The notes: generated by a model from the letters alone, not told the origin. DNA of 8,469 nucleotides from Acidobacteria bacterium AH-259-L09 (GCA_027717875.1 JALLOL010000101.1:1-8469), one strand, 5' to 3'. Shown: positions 1-7,574, counted from the stretch's first letter. A program made the numbers and translations.

Positions 1-2
1 TA

Positions 3-18
3 ACAACATTATTGTTGT
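3..18. promoter_or_regulatory. Short perfect inverted repeat upstream of the ATPase gene
   Basis: ACAACA (3-8) and TGTTGT (13-18) are exact reverse complements around a 4-base AT-rich loop. The repeat ends about 6 bases before the Shine-Dalgarno of the ATPase gene, so it could be a repressor operator in the 5' leader or overlap a promoter. The window edge cuts off what lies upstream. Only the symmetry is seen; operator function is a guess. Confidence 0.3.
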
Positions 19-37
19 ATAGAAGGAGAACTGTTCC

Positions 38-1426
38 GTGCGGCTACCATTCCTGGATCGAGAAAATGAGAAAGCCCGCCTGCAGAGGGCGTTCGCCTCT
101 AGCGAGAGTGCTTTTTGCTGTTTGTACGGGCGACGGCGTTGCGGCAAGTCGCGTCTCCTCCAGGAAACGCTCAGGCATCGAAAGTCCGTTTATTACGTCG
201 CGGACGAACGCGAGCCGACTTTGCAGCGAGCCGCGTTGGCTGTGGCCATAGAACGGGTGCTCCCCGGTTTTGCCTCCGTTGAGTACCCTGACTGGGACAG
301 CTTGTTTCAACGGTGGTGGAATGATGCACCTCCCGGTGTTGTACTGGCCTTGGACGAATTTCCCTACCTTGCCAAGGCAAGTGTGGAATTGCCAAGTCTC
401 TTGCAGCGACTCGTGGATCAAAACAGGGCAAGACGCTTACATCTTGTGATCTGTGGATCCTCCCAGCGAATGATGCGGGGCCTGGTGCTCGATGCCTCTG
501 CACCCCTATATGGAAGGGCGCAGGAGATACTACACATTCAATCTTTGGGCACAGCATGGATTGGTAGAGCACTCAAGAAATCGAAACCGGCCGAAATGGT
601 GGAAGCGTATTCCATCTGGGGAGGAGTGCCCCGTTACTGGGAGCTGGCAGCCGTGTACAAAAACAGTTGGCATGCGGTCGAAGAGCTGGTACTGGATCCT
701 TTGGGGGTACTTCATCATGAACCTAGTCGGCTGCTGCTGGATGATTTGCGCGAGACAGCTCAGGCAGCATCGATCCTTTCTCTGATCGGGCAGGGCTGCC
801 ATCGCATGTCCGAGATAGCTAGGCGGCTGGGGAAGCCGGCAACGTCGCTTACCCGCCCACTATCTCGATTGTTAGAGCTGGGACTCATTCGGCGCGAACA
901 GCCTTTCGGGGTCCCACCAAGAAGTTCAAAAAAAACTTTGTATCGCATTGATGACCCCTTCATGGCGTTCTGGTTTCGTTACGTAGAACCGAACCGCTCT
1001 CGTCTCGAGTCCGGAATGGTAAGACTGGTGAAGGAGGCCGTTCAAAAGCAGTTTGGAAGCCACAGTGGAGAGATCTGGGAGCACTTGGTCCGACGTGCCT
1101 TCGTTCACCTTAGGGTGGAGGGGATCGAATGGTTGCCGGCGCAGCGTTGGTGGGGAACTGGAGCTGAGCGTAAACCACTTGAGGTCGATGTGGTTTCGGA
1201 ATCTGAGGACAGGCGGCTCCTTCTGGTCGGAGAAGTCAAATCATTGCTGGACGTGGGAAAACTGGAAATCGCCGAGACGGAGCTTGAAGAAAAAGTGCAG
1301 CGATTGCCCTTTAAAGATGGCTATCAACAGGTCCTAACCAAAGTGTTTTGCCTCGAGGCAAAGAAGCTGAAAAGCAAGGACCGGAAATGGATCGGCGGAG
1401 ACGATATTCTGCGAGTATTGAGATAA
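38..1426 (+). CDS. AAA+-type ATPase with winged helix and DUF234/PD-(D/E)XK-like C-terminus
   Basis: A 462-residue predicted cytoplasmic protein. The start is GTG at 38, chosen because AGGAG at 24-28 lies 9 bases upstream. The Walker A motif is GRRRCGKS (31-38) and the Walker B is VVLALDEF (101-108). A sensor-1-like segment, LVICGSSQ, covers 136-143. A winged-helix region follows at about 243-300, then the block YRIDDPFMAFWFRY (302-315) that is typical of the archaeal-ATPase/DUF234 family. The C-terminus has LEVDVV (381-386) and GEVK (398-401), the D...ExK layout of PD-(D/E)XK nuclease folds (D384, E399, K401). All key residues are present and the length is normal, so the gene looks intact. 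The family is common in archaea and scattered in bacteria, where its role is poorly known; a nucleic-acid or conflict-related function is inferred. It stands alone on this strand and converges on the HEAT gene with only 26 bases between stops. Confidence 0.85.
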   Translation: MRLPFLDRENEKARLQRAFASSESAFCCLYGRRRCGKSRLLQETLRHRKSVYYVADEREPTLQRAALAVAIERVLPGFASVEYPDWDSLFQRWWNDAPPGVVLALDEFPYLAKASVELPSLLQRLVDQNRARRLHLVICGSSQRMMRGLVLDASAPLYGRAQEILHIQSLGTAWIGRALKKSKPAEMVEAYSIWGGVPRYWELAAVYKNSWHAVEELVLDPLGVLHHEPSRLLLDDLRETAQAASILSLIGQGCHRMSEIARRLGKPATSLTRPLSRLLELGLIRREQPFGVPPRSSKKTLYRIDDPFMAFWFRYVEPNRSRLESGMVRLVKEAVQKQFGSHSGEIWEHLVRRAFVHLRVEGIEWLPAQRWWGTGAERKPLEVDVVSESEDRRLLLVGEVKSLLDVGKLEIAETELEEKVQRLPFKDGYQQVLTKVFCLEAKKLKSKDRKWIGGDDILRVLR

Positions 1427-1452
1427 AATTTATGATCCTCCCCGAACATACG

Positions 1453-2277
1453 TTAAATTGACGATACGTCTTTGTCCTCGTATTCATCGTCCAAAGACCC
1501 CTCGGCCATGGCCATCGCATCGAAAGCTGCGTCGACGATGTCCTCGTCATCTGAGTCGGTCAGGTCGACCAACACAACCCCTGCTTCGTGCGGACGGATG
1601 CTGGTCACGGCGTTGATGGCGGCCAACAGCAGGGATTTGTCGATTTCCTTTGAAGTAAGGAGCGCTGCAACGTGCGACCAGGCGGAGTCGATCTCCCAAT
1701 TGCCTGCAGCGCATACAGCCTGGTAGTGAATTTCCTCGTTCTCGTCTTCCAACGCCTCAAGTATCTTGTCGTCGAAGCCGCGAACCCAACGCATCGAGAA
1801 TACAGCGGTCAGCTTCCAATCCTCGTCGCCACCGGAATAGGCTGCACGAATCGCATCCTGATGCCAGTTCTCCGGGGCGCGTACCGATGCCTCCAGGATT
1901 CGGCGGCGTACTTCTTTTGGGACGTCGGCATCCAGATAGAGCCTACGGAGCGACTCCTGGATCCTGTGGAACGTTTGTTCGGTGATCGGCACGTCATCGG
2001 GCTCCTCGAATCCGTCCGTATCCGCGTGTTCGAGGACAGGCCCAAGTGAAATCGCTGCCTGGGCGCGCAGCTTTTCGGGTTCATCGCCGCTGCGTAGGAC
2101 TGACAGTAAGACATCGACAAGCTCTTCGTTAATGACCGTGAAGTCGCCCACTAGCTCTGCGGCGAGAAGGCGGTCGGGTTCGTCGACCTGGTCATCGGAG
2201 AGAATCTCGAGAAACATCTTGCCGGCGTCTTCCGGCCAGTCCCAAGGGGGAGTGTCTTTCAAGGTCTTCAGGTCCAT
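1453..2277 (-). CDS. Acidic HEAT-repeat protein
   Basis: A 274-residue, strongly acidic, soluble protein. ATG at 2277 is preceded on the minus strand by GAGGGAGA, a good Shine-Dalgarno at close spacing. Paired helices typical of HEAT repeats recur, for example around residues 35-62, 68-82, 121-146, 152-178, 182-207, 213-235 and 243-258, with a charged DD/DE turn between several pairs. The last 25 residues are rich in Asp and Glu. No catalytic motif is visible; HEAT solenoids usually act as protein-binding scaffolds, so a partner-binding role is inferred. Its start lies inside the end of the upstream remnant reading frame (overlap 2192-2277), which suggests translational coupling in the SWIM-remnant-HEAT operon. 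No signal peptide or membrane segment is present. The exact family is not recognised. Confidence 0.8.
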   Translation of the reverse strand: MDLKTLKDTPPWDWPEDAGKMFLEILSDDQVDEPDRLLAAELVGDFTVINEELVDVLLSVLRSGDEPEKLRAQAAISLGPVLEHADTDGFEEPDDVPITEQTFHRIQESLRRLYLDADVPKEVRRRILEASVRAPENWHQDAIRAAYSGGDEDWKLTAVFSMRWVRGFDDKILEALEDENEEIHYQAVCAAGNWEIDSAWSHVAALLTSKEIDKSLLLAAINAVTSIRPHEAGVVLVDLTDSDDEDIVDAAFDAMAMAEGSLDDEYEDKDVSSI

Positions 2278-2696
2278 TTCTCCCTCGCAAGCTTAGCGGT
2301 TCATTCGTCAAATCGTTTTGACGATCCTCCCATGCTGTCCCTGTTCTCAACTCGTCGATGAGGAACCGAACTCCTTGGTTGTCCGACGGGTTGAGCCAGA
2401 GCATCCGGTCAAAGATACTCTCGGCTTCGTCAAAATGTCCCAGGCGCCAGAGGCACAGCCCATAGCCATGAATGTATCGCAGAAACGGGCGGTTGTCGAT
2501 GCGCCCCCCACAGCAGCACGTCTTCGGAATCGGCACCAACAGAGAGGCTCTCCAATACGGCATATAGGATATAGGAGTTTGCTTTTTTGAGGCTAGTGCT
2601 TCCGATGCGCTTAATCGCTGGTTGCGAACGCCACCCAAAGGCGTGCCGCCTGAAACGAGCGCGAAAGGTCCATTTATGTTTCGCGCCGGAAGACAT
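2192..2696 (-). pseudogene. Collapsed, frameshifted remnant joining two helical-repeat protein families
   Basis: Two conserved blocks lie in different minus-strand frames. The first begins at ATG 2696, overlapping the SWIM stop by 23 bases, and encodes WTFRARFRRHAFGWRSQPA. I recognise this as the opening of a long conserved hypothetical protein family often found beside SWIM proteins; after about 31 residues the similarity ends. The second block, beginning at about 2500, reads NRPFLRYIHGYGLCLWRLG and then FDRMLWLNPSDNQGVRFL, the C-terminal TPR-like part of another protein type. The frames would join if one base of the six-C run at 2504-2509 were absent, giving a 167-residue chimera ending at 2192. 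The simplest reading is one large deletion joining two neighbouring genes, plus a later single-base frameshift. The tail overlaps the HEAT gene by 86 bases. The families are named from memory of their sequence; an assembly error in the C run is the alternative for the frameshift. Confidence 0.7.
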
Positions 2697-4608
2697 GGTT
2701 GTCAGCGCTTTTTTTTACGATCGGTTTTCCGTCCAGGCCATCCAGAGTTTCCATCAGCCGGCGTTTACGAGCGTGCTGTTCCCTCAGATTCTGCAGGTAT
2801 TGGTCCCACTGCTTCTGATTTTTCTGCCGGGCCATGACCGACCCCGCTTTATGAAGGTATTTGACCGCCTCCTGGTATGCGCTGGGCTTGACCTGGGCGA
2901 TCAGCCTCTCGGCCTTTTTCTTCCAGATAGCCACCGCCCGATCCGGTGCGTGGGTTTGAACCGCAGCGGCGATCTCATCCTCGTCAACACCGTGCCACCC
3001 GAATCGCTTTTTGGGAAGCTGATCGTACCAGTGCAGCACTTGATCGGGCTTTTTTTCGAGAATGGCGATGTCAATCAGATCGTCAACCATGGGAAATCGA
3101 TTACGCTGATCCGCATCAGGCCGGTCTAAGCCAGATTCCGGAAGGGGCCAGCCCTTCTGCTTCCAGGGCAGCTCACCTTTTTCCAGGTAACGCAATAGAT
3201 ATTCGCGCACTTTGGGCCAGGCCTTGACCTTGCCGGAGGCTTTCTTGCAGTCCGTGAAGACTTTTCGCGAGGGGCCGCGCACGAATTCTTCAGCCAGCAT
3301 CGCCGCCACGGCAGGCCAGGTCTTTTCAAGCGTTCGAATTTCCCGCAGTTTCTCGCGCAGGCTACCGGCGATGCCGGGCCATTTTTCTTTCGTGGCCCGA
3401 ATTCCCTCCTGAATCCAGCGTTCGGCGTCTTGATAGTGCCGCGCCGCAACCAGCCGCTTGACCAGGCGATCATAGCTGCTCGTTCGTTTGGCCTCGACTT
3501 CGCACAGGGGAACGATCTCGTCCTTCCGGCCGGCTCGCTCCAAGGCATGAATGACCCAGTCGCTGAGCCGGTCCCGGGCGTAGTTGCGGTTGAAATCGTG
3601 GGCGCCTTTGGCGCTTTTCAGCTCGTTCAAGCCCGCCAGCAGGCGGTCCGCCAGCGTGTGCCAGGCTGATTTGGGGTGCCGCCGGTGGAGGTATTCCGCA
3701 AAGGCCTCGCAAACCTCAAACTGATCCTTGAGCACGGCATCCAGCGCCCAATTCAGCTTGTCGGCAGAATCAAGAGACGACAGATCCAATGCCTTGACGA
3801 TCACCGGCATAGAGTCGGCAATCTCCATGGCGGTTTCGCCCTCGTCGTGGCTTTCCTCCACCTGGCGGATGCCGATCGTCACCAGCTCCCGGCCCAGGGT
3901 CAATACCTCGTTGGCATGCCCCGCTTTGAGAAGCGTTTGAAGCTTTTTACGAATCCCGGAATAGTCCGGCGTATAGCCCTCACCCTGCCAGTAATTCTGC
4001 CAGCCGGGCTCATCGCCGATGTCACGAATCTCCCGGCGCAGCCGTGTCACCAGTGCTTCAGTGTTACCCGAGATTAATTGCCTGCGGTCGACCAGATCCT
4101 GCGCAATTTCTGAATGCTGCTGTGCAAGTTCATGGACCAAATCAATGAGCTGCGCCTTGGTCTTTCCCTTCAGAAAATGATCGATCTCGCTTTGTATATC
4201 CTCGGACATAGTGTTTTCGTCATCGGTCGGTTCATCCTCCCAGTCTTCATCGTCCCACAGTTCCAAGCGGTCATCGTCCTGCTTTGCTTTGGGTACACGC
4301 TGGTTGTTTTCGATCCGCTTCAGGTACTCGATCACCACGGCCACCCCATGCTTGCAATCTAATTCATAAGGGCAAGTGCAGATCGAATCCGGCAGGCTGT
4401 CTTCATCCATGACCACCTTGGTGGCATAACGCTGCGAACCCGCAACCCAGGCGATCAGGCTGCCGTCGTCAGTTATCGCCAGATCGGAAACAAGCCCCTG
4501 GCGCTGATAACTTTTGCCCCGCGAGACGATTTTGCTGCCGGCCCATTCATTTAGGTCATCCCAGGTCAGGTCGGCAAATCGATCCAGTCGTTTCTTCTCG
4601 TTCGTCAT
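2674..4608 (-). CDS. SWIM zinc-finger protein with long helical-repeat body
   Basis: A 644-residue cytoplasmic protein. ATG at 4608 is supported by AAGGAG (minus strand, 4625-4620) with 11 bases to the start, and by the conserved opening FADLTWDDLNEWAG right after it. The SWIM zinc-binding motif CxCx5CxH is complete: C77, C79, C85, H87. SWIM domains bind zinc and are proposed to contact DNA or protein. A very acidic linker follows (about 111-143, many D/E), then an all-helical region from about 145 to 615 with TPR-like helical pairs such as 380-405 and 508-535, and a basic tail (about 611-644). No enzyme motif is visible. It is the first gene of a leftward operon; its stop overlaps the start of the broken second gene. 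Function is unknown; a DNA- or protein-binding scaffold is inferred. The upstream divergent region has been invaded by a transposase remnant, but the ribosome-binding site survives. Confidence 0.85.
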   Translation of the reverse strand: MTNEKKRLDRFADLTWDDLNEWAGSKIVSRGKSYQRQGLVSDLAITDDGSLIAWVAGSQRYATKVVMDEDSLPDSICTCPYELDCKHGVAVVIEYLKRIENNQRVPKAKQDDDRLELWDDEDWEDEPTDDENTMSEDIQSEIDHFLKGKTKAQLIDLVHELAQQHSEIAQDLVDRRQLISGNTEALVTRLRREIRDIGDEPGWQNYWQGEGYTPDYSGIRKKLQTLLKAGHANEVLTLGRELVTIGIRQVEESHDEGETAMEIADSMPVIVKALDLSSLDSADKLNWALDAVLKDQFEVCEAFAEYLHRRHPKSAWHTLADRLLAGLNELKSAKGAHDFNRNYARDRLSDWVIHALERAGRKDEIVPLCEVEAKRTSSYDRLVKRLVAARHYQDAERWIQEGIRATKEKWPGIAGSLREKLREIRTLEKTWPAVAAMLAEEFVRGPSRKVFTDCKKASGKVKAWPKVREYLLRYLEKGELPWKQKGWPLPESGLDRPDADQRNRFPMVDDLIDIAILEKKPDQVLHWYDQLPKKRFGWHGVDEDEIAAAVQTHAPDRAVAIWKKKAERLIAQVKPSAYQEAVKYLHKAGSVMARQKNQKQWDQYLQNLREQHARKRRLMETLDGLDGKPIVKKSADNHVFRRET

Positions 4609-4619
4609 TGGAGGGCGTT

Positions 4620-4625
4620 CTCCTT
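4620..4625 (-). promoter_or_regulatory. Shine-Dalgarno site of the SWIM gene
   Basis: AAGGAG on the minus strand, 11 bases before ATG 4608. The spacing is slightly long but usable. It matters because transposase-like sequence begins only about 13-20 bases further upstream, so the insertion spared the ribosome-binding site but may have replaced the native promoter. Confidence 0.5.
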
Positions 4626-4637
4626 GTTGTCGGCTTC

Positions 4638-4898
4638 CGACTTATCACGACCCCTCACCCCAAGGCCGCCTGGATGAGGCAAATCGGAAGAAAATTGACC
4701 GACTGTGTTGATGGTTTTCTTCGGACTACAGCTCACCTGATCATTGACCGTGACACGAAGCATCTGCCGTTGCGTGAGATCTTGAAGTCCTCCAAAACAG
4801 ATGTTGTCATTCTCCCGCTAAAAAGTCCCAATATCAATACTCATATCGAACGCTTCATTCGCTCGCTGAAATCCGAGTGCCTCGAGCGCACTCTCTTT
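4638..4898 (+). pseudogene. Truncated DDE transposase/integrase-core remnant
   Basis: The plus frame contains TPHPKAAWMRQIGRKLTD, then LIIDRDTK, then LKSPNINTHIERFIRSLKSE and CLER. This is the order of the integrase-core (rve) segment of common bacterial transposases, with the second catalytic aspartate in DRD (4746-4754) and the glutamate in ERF (4848-4850). The N-terminal part with the first catalytic aspartate and the C-terminal end are missing, and the D-to-E spacing appears about one residue short, so it cannot be active. It fills most of the 347-base divergent gap between the SWIM and primase-helicase genes. No terminal inverted repeats or target duplications were recognised. By chance it is open and in frame with the downstream gene from an ATG at 4608, so automated annotation may fuse the two into one 916-residue protein. 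Confidence 0.8.
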
Positions 4899-4955
4899 TC
4901 ACAAGTTTGTTGTAGACTTGGTTTCAATCTCGACTTATTTTCTTTTGGGGTGGTG

Positions 4956-7358
4956 ATGTCCGCAGAAGATGAGCACCGCAAAAAGCTTGAGGAGGCACTG
5001 GCTGAGCTTGCAGGGCTGAAGGAAGAGAACCTTCGCTTGCGGACCGCTTTGAGCATGGCACGAGGCAAGACCTGTGACGAACCGTTCTCCCATGTCATGG
5101 AGGCACCTGCAGGCTCTGTAACCGCCAACTCAGCGGCAAAAGATAAGATTACACTGTTTCGTAGCGTTTTCAGAGGACGAGATGACGTGTATGCGGTCCG
5201 CTGGGAATCCAGGACAGGCAAGTGCGGGTATTTTCCCGTCCGTTTCAACAAGACGTGGGCTCACGAAAAATCTAAGAAGACCATTCTGAACCATCCTCGT
5301 GATCGTGAATTCATCCCTTTGACAGATCAGGTCGTCCACGATCACTTGTTGGGAAAGCAAACCATTGGGATCTATCCTCTTCTGAGAGATGAAACTTGTT
5401 GGTTTCTTGCTGTTGATTTCGATAAGTCTAGTTGGAAGCAAGACATGGCCGCCTTCTTGTCGACGTGCCATGAATTGAAGCTCTCCGCGGCGTTGGAACG
5501 CTCACGCTCGGGCCAGGGTGGTCACATTTGGTTCTTTTTTGATGCGCCCATTCCCGCCGCTCTTGCTCGAAAACTGGGGTGTGCCATCCTGACTCAAACG
5601 ATGGAACGACGCTACGAGTTGGGCCTGGATTCATATGATCGTCTCTTTCCCAATCAAGATACGATGCCCCGGGGCGGTTTTGGTAATCTCATTGCCCTTC
5701 CTTTGCAAGGGGGTCCCCGTCGCCAGGGGAATACTCTTTTTCTAAACGGGGATTTTGTTCCCTACCCTGATCAGTGGGCTTTCCTTTCGTCTCTAAAAAG
5801 GATGTCCTCGAAAGATGTCGACACCATCGTCCGGGAGGCACAAGGAGCAGGTAGGGTCTTGGGAGTGCGACTTAGCCTTGATGATGCAGACGAGGCTTCG
5901 AGCCAGACTCCATGGTCTCTGACTCCCGTCCGTAAGGAAAAACTGGATACGGAGCCTTTGCCCGACCAAGTGGGAATCATTCAAGGCAATCTGGTTTACG
6001 TGGAAAAGCAGGGACTGCCTGTGGCTTGGTTGAACCGATTAATTCGTTTGGCTGCTTTCCAGAATCCAGATTTTTACAGAGCCCAAGCGATGCGCCTTTC
6101 CACCTTCGGTAAGCCGCGAATTATTAGTTGTGCACAAGAGTTTCCCCTCCATATCGGTCTACCTAGAGGTTGCCTGCAAGATGTGGTCCGTTTACTGGAG
6201 TCCCATGGAGTGAAGGTGTCAATACGAGACGAAAGATTTTCCGGTGACCCGATTGACTGCCAATTTTGTGGAAAGCTCCTGTCCTTGCAAGAGCAGGCCC
6301 TGAAAGTCTTGATGAAGCAAGATACCGGCATACTCTCAGCGTCAACCGCCTTCGGTAAGACAGTAGTCGCCGCCGCCGTCATTGGCGCCCGCCAGGTCAA
6401 CACACTGGTTTTGGTCCACCGCCGCCAACTTCTGGACCAATGGCGGGAAAGATTGGCCACGTTTTTGGAAGGGCCCCAGTCCATCGGTCAAATCGGAGGT
6501 GGAAAGAAAAAGCGAACGCAGATTGTTGACGTCGCCATGATTCAGACGTTGAATAAAGCGGGAAAGGTGAATGAGCTCGTTGCCGATTATGGTCTCGTGG
6601 TTGTAGACGAGTGCCATCATATTTCTGCATTCAGTTTTGAGCAAGTACTCAAGCAGGTCAGGGGTCGATACGTCTTGGGTTTGACTGCCACACCGGTGCG
6701 CAAGGATGGCCATCACCCTATTATCACCATGCAGTGCGGGCCTATTCGCTTTAAGGTCGACTCAAAGACACAAGCTGCGAAAAGACCGTTCGACCATGTA
6801 GTCATTCCCCGATATACAGCTTTGCGAATGCCGAATGAAGGCAAGGAAGAACCGATTCATGAGGTTTTTGCTACTCTTGCAGCGGACACTTCGCGAAACG
6901 ATTTGATATTCGATGATCTTGTTGCAGCTTTGGACACCGGGAGGTCCCCACTATTCTTGACTGAACGGACAAAGCATCTGAAGGAGTTTGCAGAAAGGCT
7001 CAAACCTTTTTGCCGGAACGTTATTGTCTTAAAAGGGGGCATGGGTGCTCGGCAGCGCCAGACGCTGGCGGAGGAGATTTCAAATCTTCAAGATGGTGCA
7101 GAACGGGTGATTCTAGCCACGGGCCGCTACATTGGGGAAGGTTTCGATGATGCGAGGCTGGATACGCTGTTCCTGGCCATGCCAATTTCTTGGAAAGGAA
7201 CCTTACAACAATATGTCGGAAGATTGCACCGGCTTCACACCAACAAGCGCGAGGTCCAGGTCTACGATTACGTGGATATCCAGATACCTGTGCTGAAACG
7301 GATGTACGAGAGAAGGTGTAAGGGATACCGTGCTCTCGGTTATTCCATTCGTGGCTAA
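4956..7358 (+). CDS. TOTE-type archaeo-eukaryotic primase fused to SF2 helicase
   Basis: An 800-residue protein. I place the start at ATG 4956 because a short coiled coil (about 7-35, KLEEALAELAGLKEENLRLR) opens this family, GGGG at 4947-4950 is a weak Shine-Dalgarno, and the upstream in-frame sequence is transposase debris. The AEP primase domain (about 64-285) has DxD (D154, D156), SGQGGH with H190, then SYDRLFPNQD and GFGNLIALPLQ (241-251). A linker at about 357-430 includes LIRLAAFQNPDFYRAQAMR, typical of these helicases. The helicase has motif I STAFGKT (463-469), Ia LVLVHRRQ, II DECHH (551-555), III LTATP (576-580), V around 718-731 and VI QYVGRLHR (752-759). A CxxC pair sits at 435/438. 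The family is known from computational work on TOTE conflict systems, where primase and helicase are thought to act on invading nucleic acid; no activity is shown here. All key residues are intact. No C-terminal nuclease domain is present, and no dedicated partner gene is obvious nearby. Confidence 0.85.
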   Translation: MSAEDEHRKKLEEALAELAGLKEENLRLRTALSMARGKTCDEPFSHVMEAPAGSVTANSAAKDKITLFRSVFRGRDDVYAVRWESRTGKCGYFPVRFNKTWAHEKSKKTILNHPRDREFIPLTDQVVHDHLLGKQTIGIYPLLRDETCWFLAVDFDKSSWKQDMAAFLSTCHELKLSAALERSRSGQGGHIWFFFDAPIPAALARKLGCAILTQTMERRYELGLDSYDRLFPNQDTMPRGGFGNLIALPLQGGPRRQGNTLFLNGDFVPYPDQWAFLSSLKRMSSKDVDTIVREAQGAGRVLGVRLSLDDADEASSQTPWSLTPVRKEKLDTEPLPDQVGIIQGNLVYVEKQGLPVAWLNRLIRLAAFQNPDFYRAQAMRLSTFGKPRIISCAQEFPLHIGLPRGCLQDVVRLLESHGVKVSIRDERFSGDPIDCQFCGKLLSLQEQALKVLMKQDTGILSASTAFGKTVVAAAVIGARQVNTLVLVHRRQLLDQWRERLATFLEGPQSIGQIGGGKKKRTQIVDVAMIQTLNKAGKVNELVADYGLVVVDECHHISAFSFEQVLKQVRGRYVLGLTATPVRKDGHHPIITMQCGPIRFKVDSKTQAAKRPFDHVVIPRYTALRMPNEGKEEPIHEVFATLAADTSRNDLIFDDLVAALDTGRSPLFLTERTKHLKEFAERLKPFCRNVIVLKGGMGARQRQTLAEEISNLQDGAERVILATGRYIGEGFDDARLDTLFLAMPISWKGTLQQYVGRLHRLHTNKREVQVYDYVDIQIPVLKRMYERRCKGYRALGYSIRG

Positions 7359-7490
7359 TGATCGCTGGCTGGTGTCACGCAGTCCCAAGGCATCCTTCTG
7401 ATCGGTTCTCCAGCCTTCCCAGTGCCAAGAGTTCCTGAACCTATTTCTTCTTCGCTTTACCCCCTAAAACCCCCATAAATCAAGGCTTCT

Positions 7491-7502
7491 GATCACGTGA
7501 TC
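7491..7502. repeat. Perfect 12-base palindrome
   Basis: GATCACGTGATC reads the same on both strands, with GATC at each end and a CACGTG centre. It lies mid-spacer between two genes. It may be a protein-binding site, or chance; nothing in the sequence decides this. Confidence 0.35.
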
Positions 7503-7574
7503 TGAGTGTCTGAACCGGATGCACCCCCTTCTTTTCCTTAGGTTGGTGGTCTTAAACATGGATATTAGGGTTTA

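Noticed and set aside
171..572. A 133-residue minus-strand frame opposite the ATPase gene
   Set aside because: It is antisense to the Walker A/B coding region and of unnatural composition, rich in Arg and Pro.
1460..1495. GACGATACG...CGTATTCATCGTC imperfect inverted repeat as a convergent terminator
   Set aside because: It has a three-base interruption, lies within the HEAT coding sequence and lacks a T-run.
2504..2509. Programmed frameshifting at the six-base run
   Set aside because: No stimulatory stem or Shine-Dalgarno-like element was evident, and the surrounding gene already looks deleted, so mutation or sequencing error is simpler.
2587..3129. A 180-residue plus-strand frame, plus others of 80-133 residues opposite the SWIM gene
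   Set aside because: They are mirror frames of a gene with a complete SWIM motif and consistent helical pattern; they show no family motif or good ribosome-binding site.
4909..4937. TTGTAG...ACTTAT as a sigma70 promoter for the primase-helicase
   Set aside because: The spacing is 17, but the -10 matches the consensus at only three positions; too weak to annotate.
4608..4955. Using ATG 4608 as the start of the primase-helicase (916 residues)
   Set aside because: The first ~97 residues are integrase-core debris, and the family's usual coiled-coil opening begins at the ATG at 4956. The longer product cannot be fully excluded.
6074..6484. Minus-strand frames opposite the helicase domain
   Set aside because: They are antisense to conserved linker and motif I sequence and carry no recognisable domain.
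7367..7415. GGCTGG...CCAGCC pair after the primase-helicase as a terminator
   Set aside because: The arms are only 6 bases with a loop of about 37 bases and no T-run follows.
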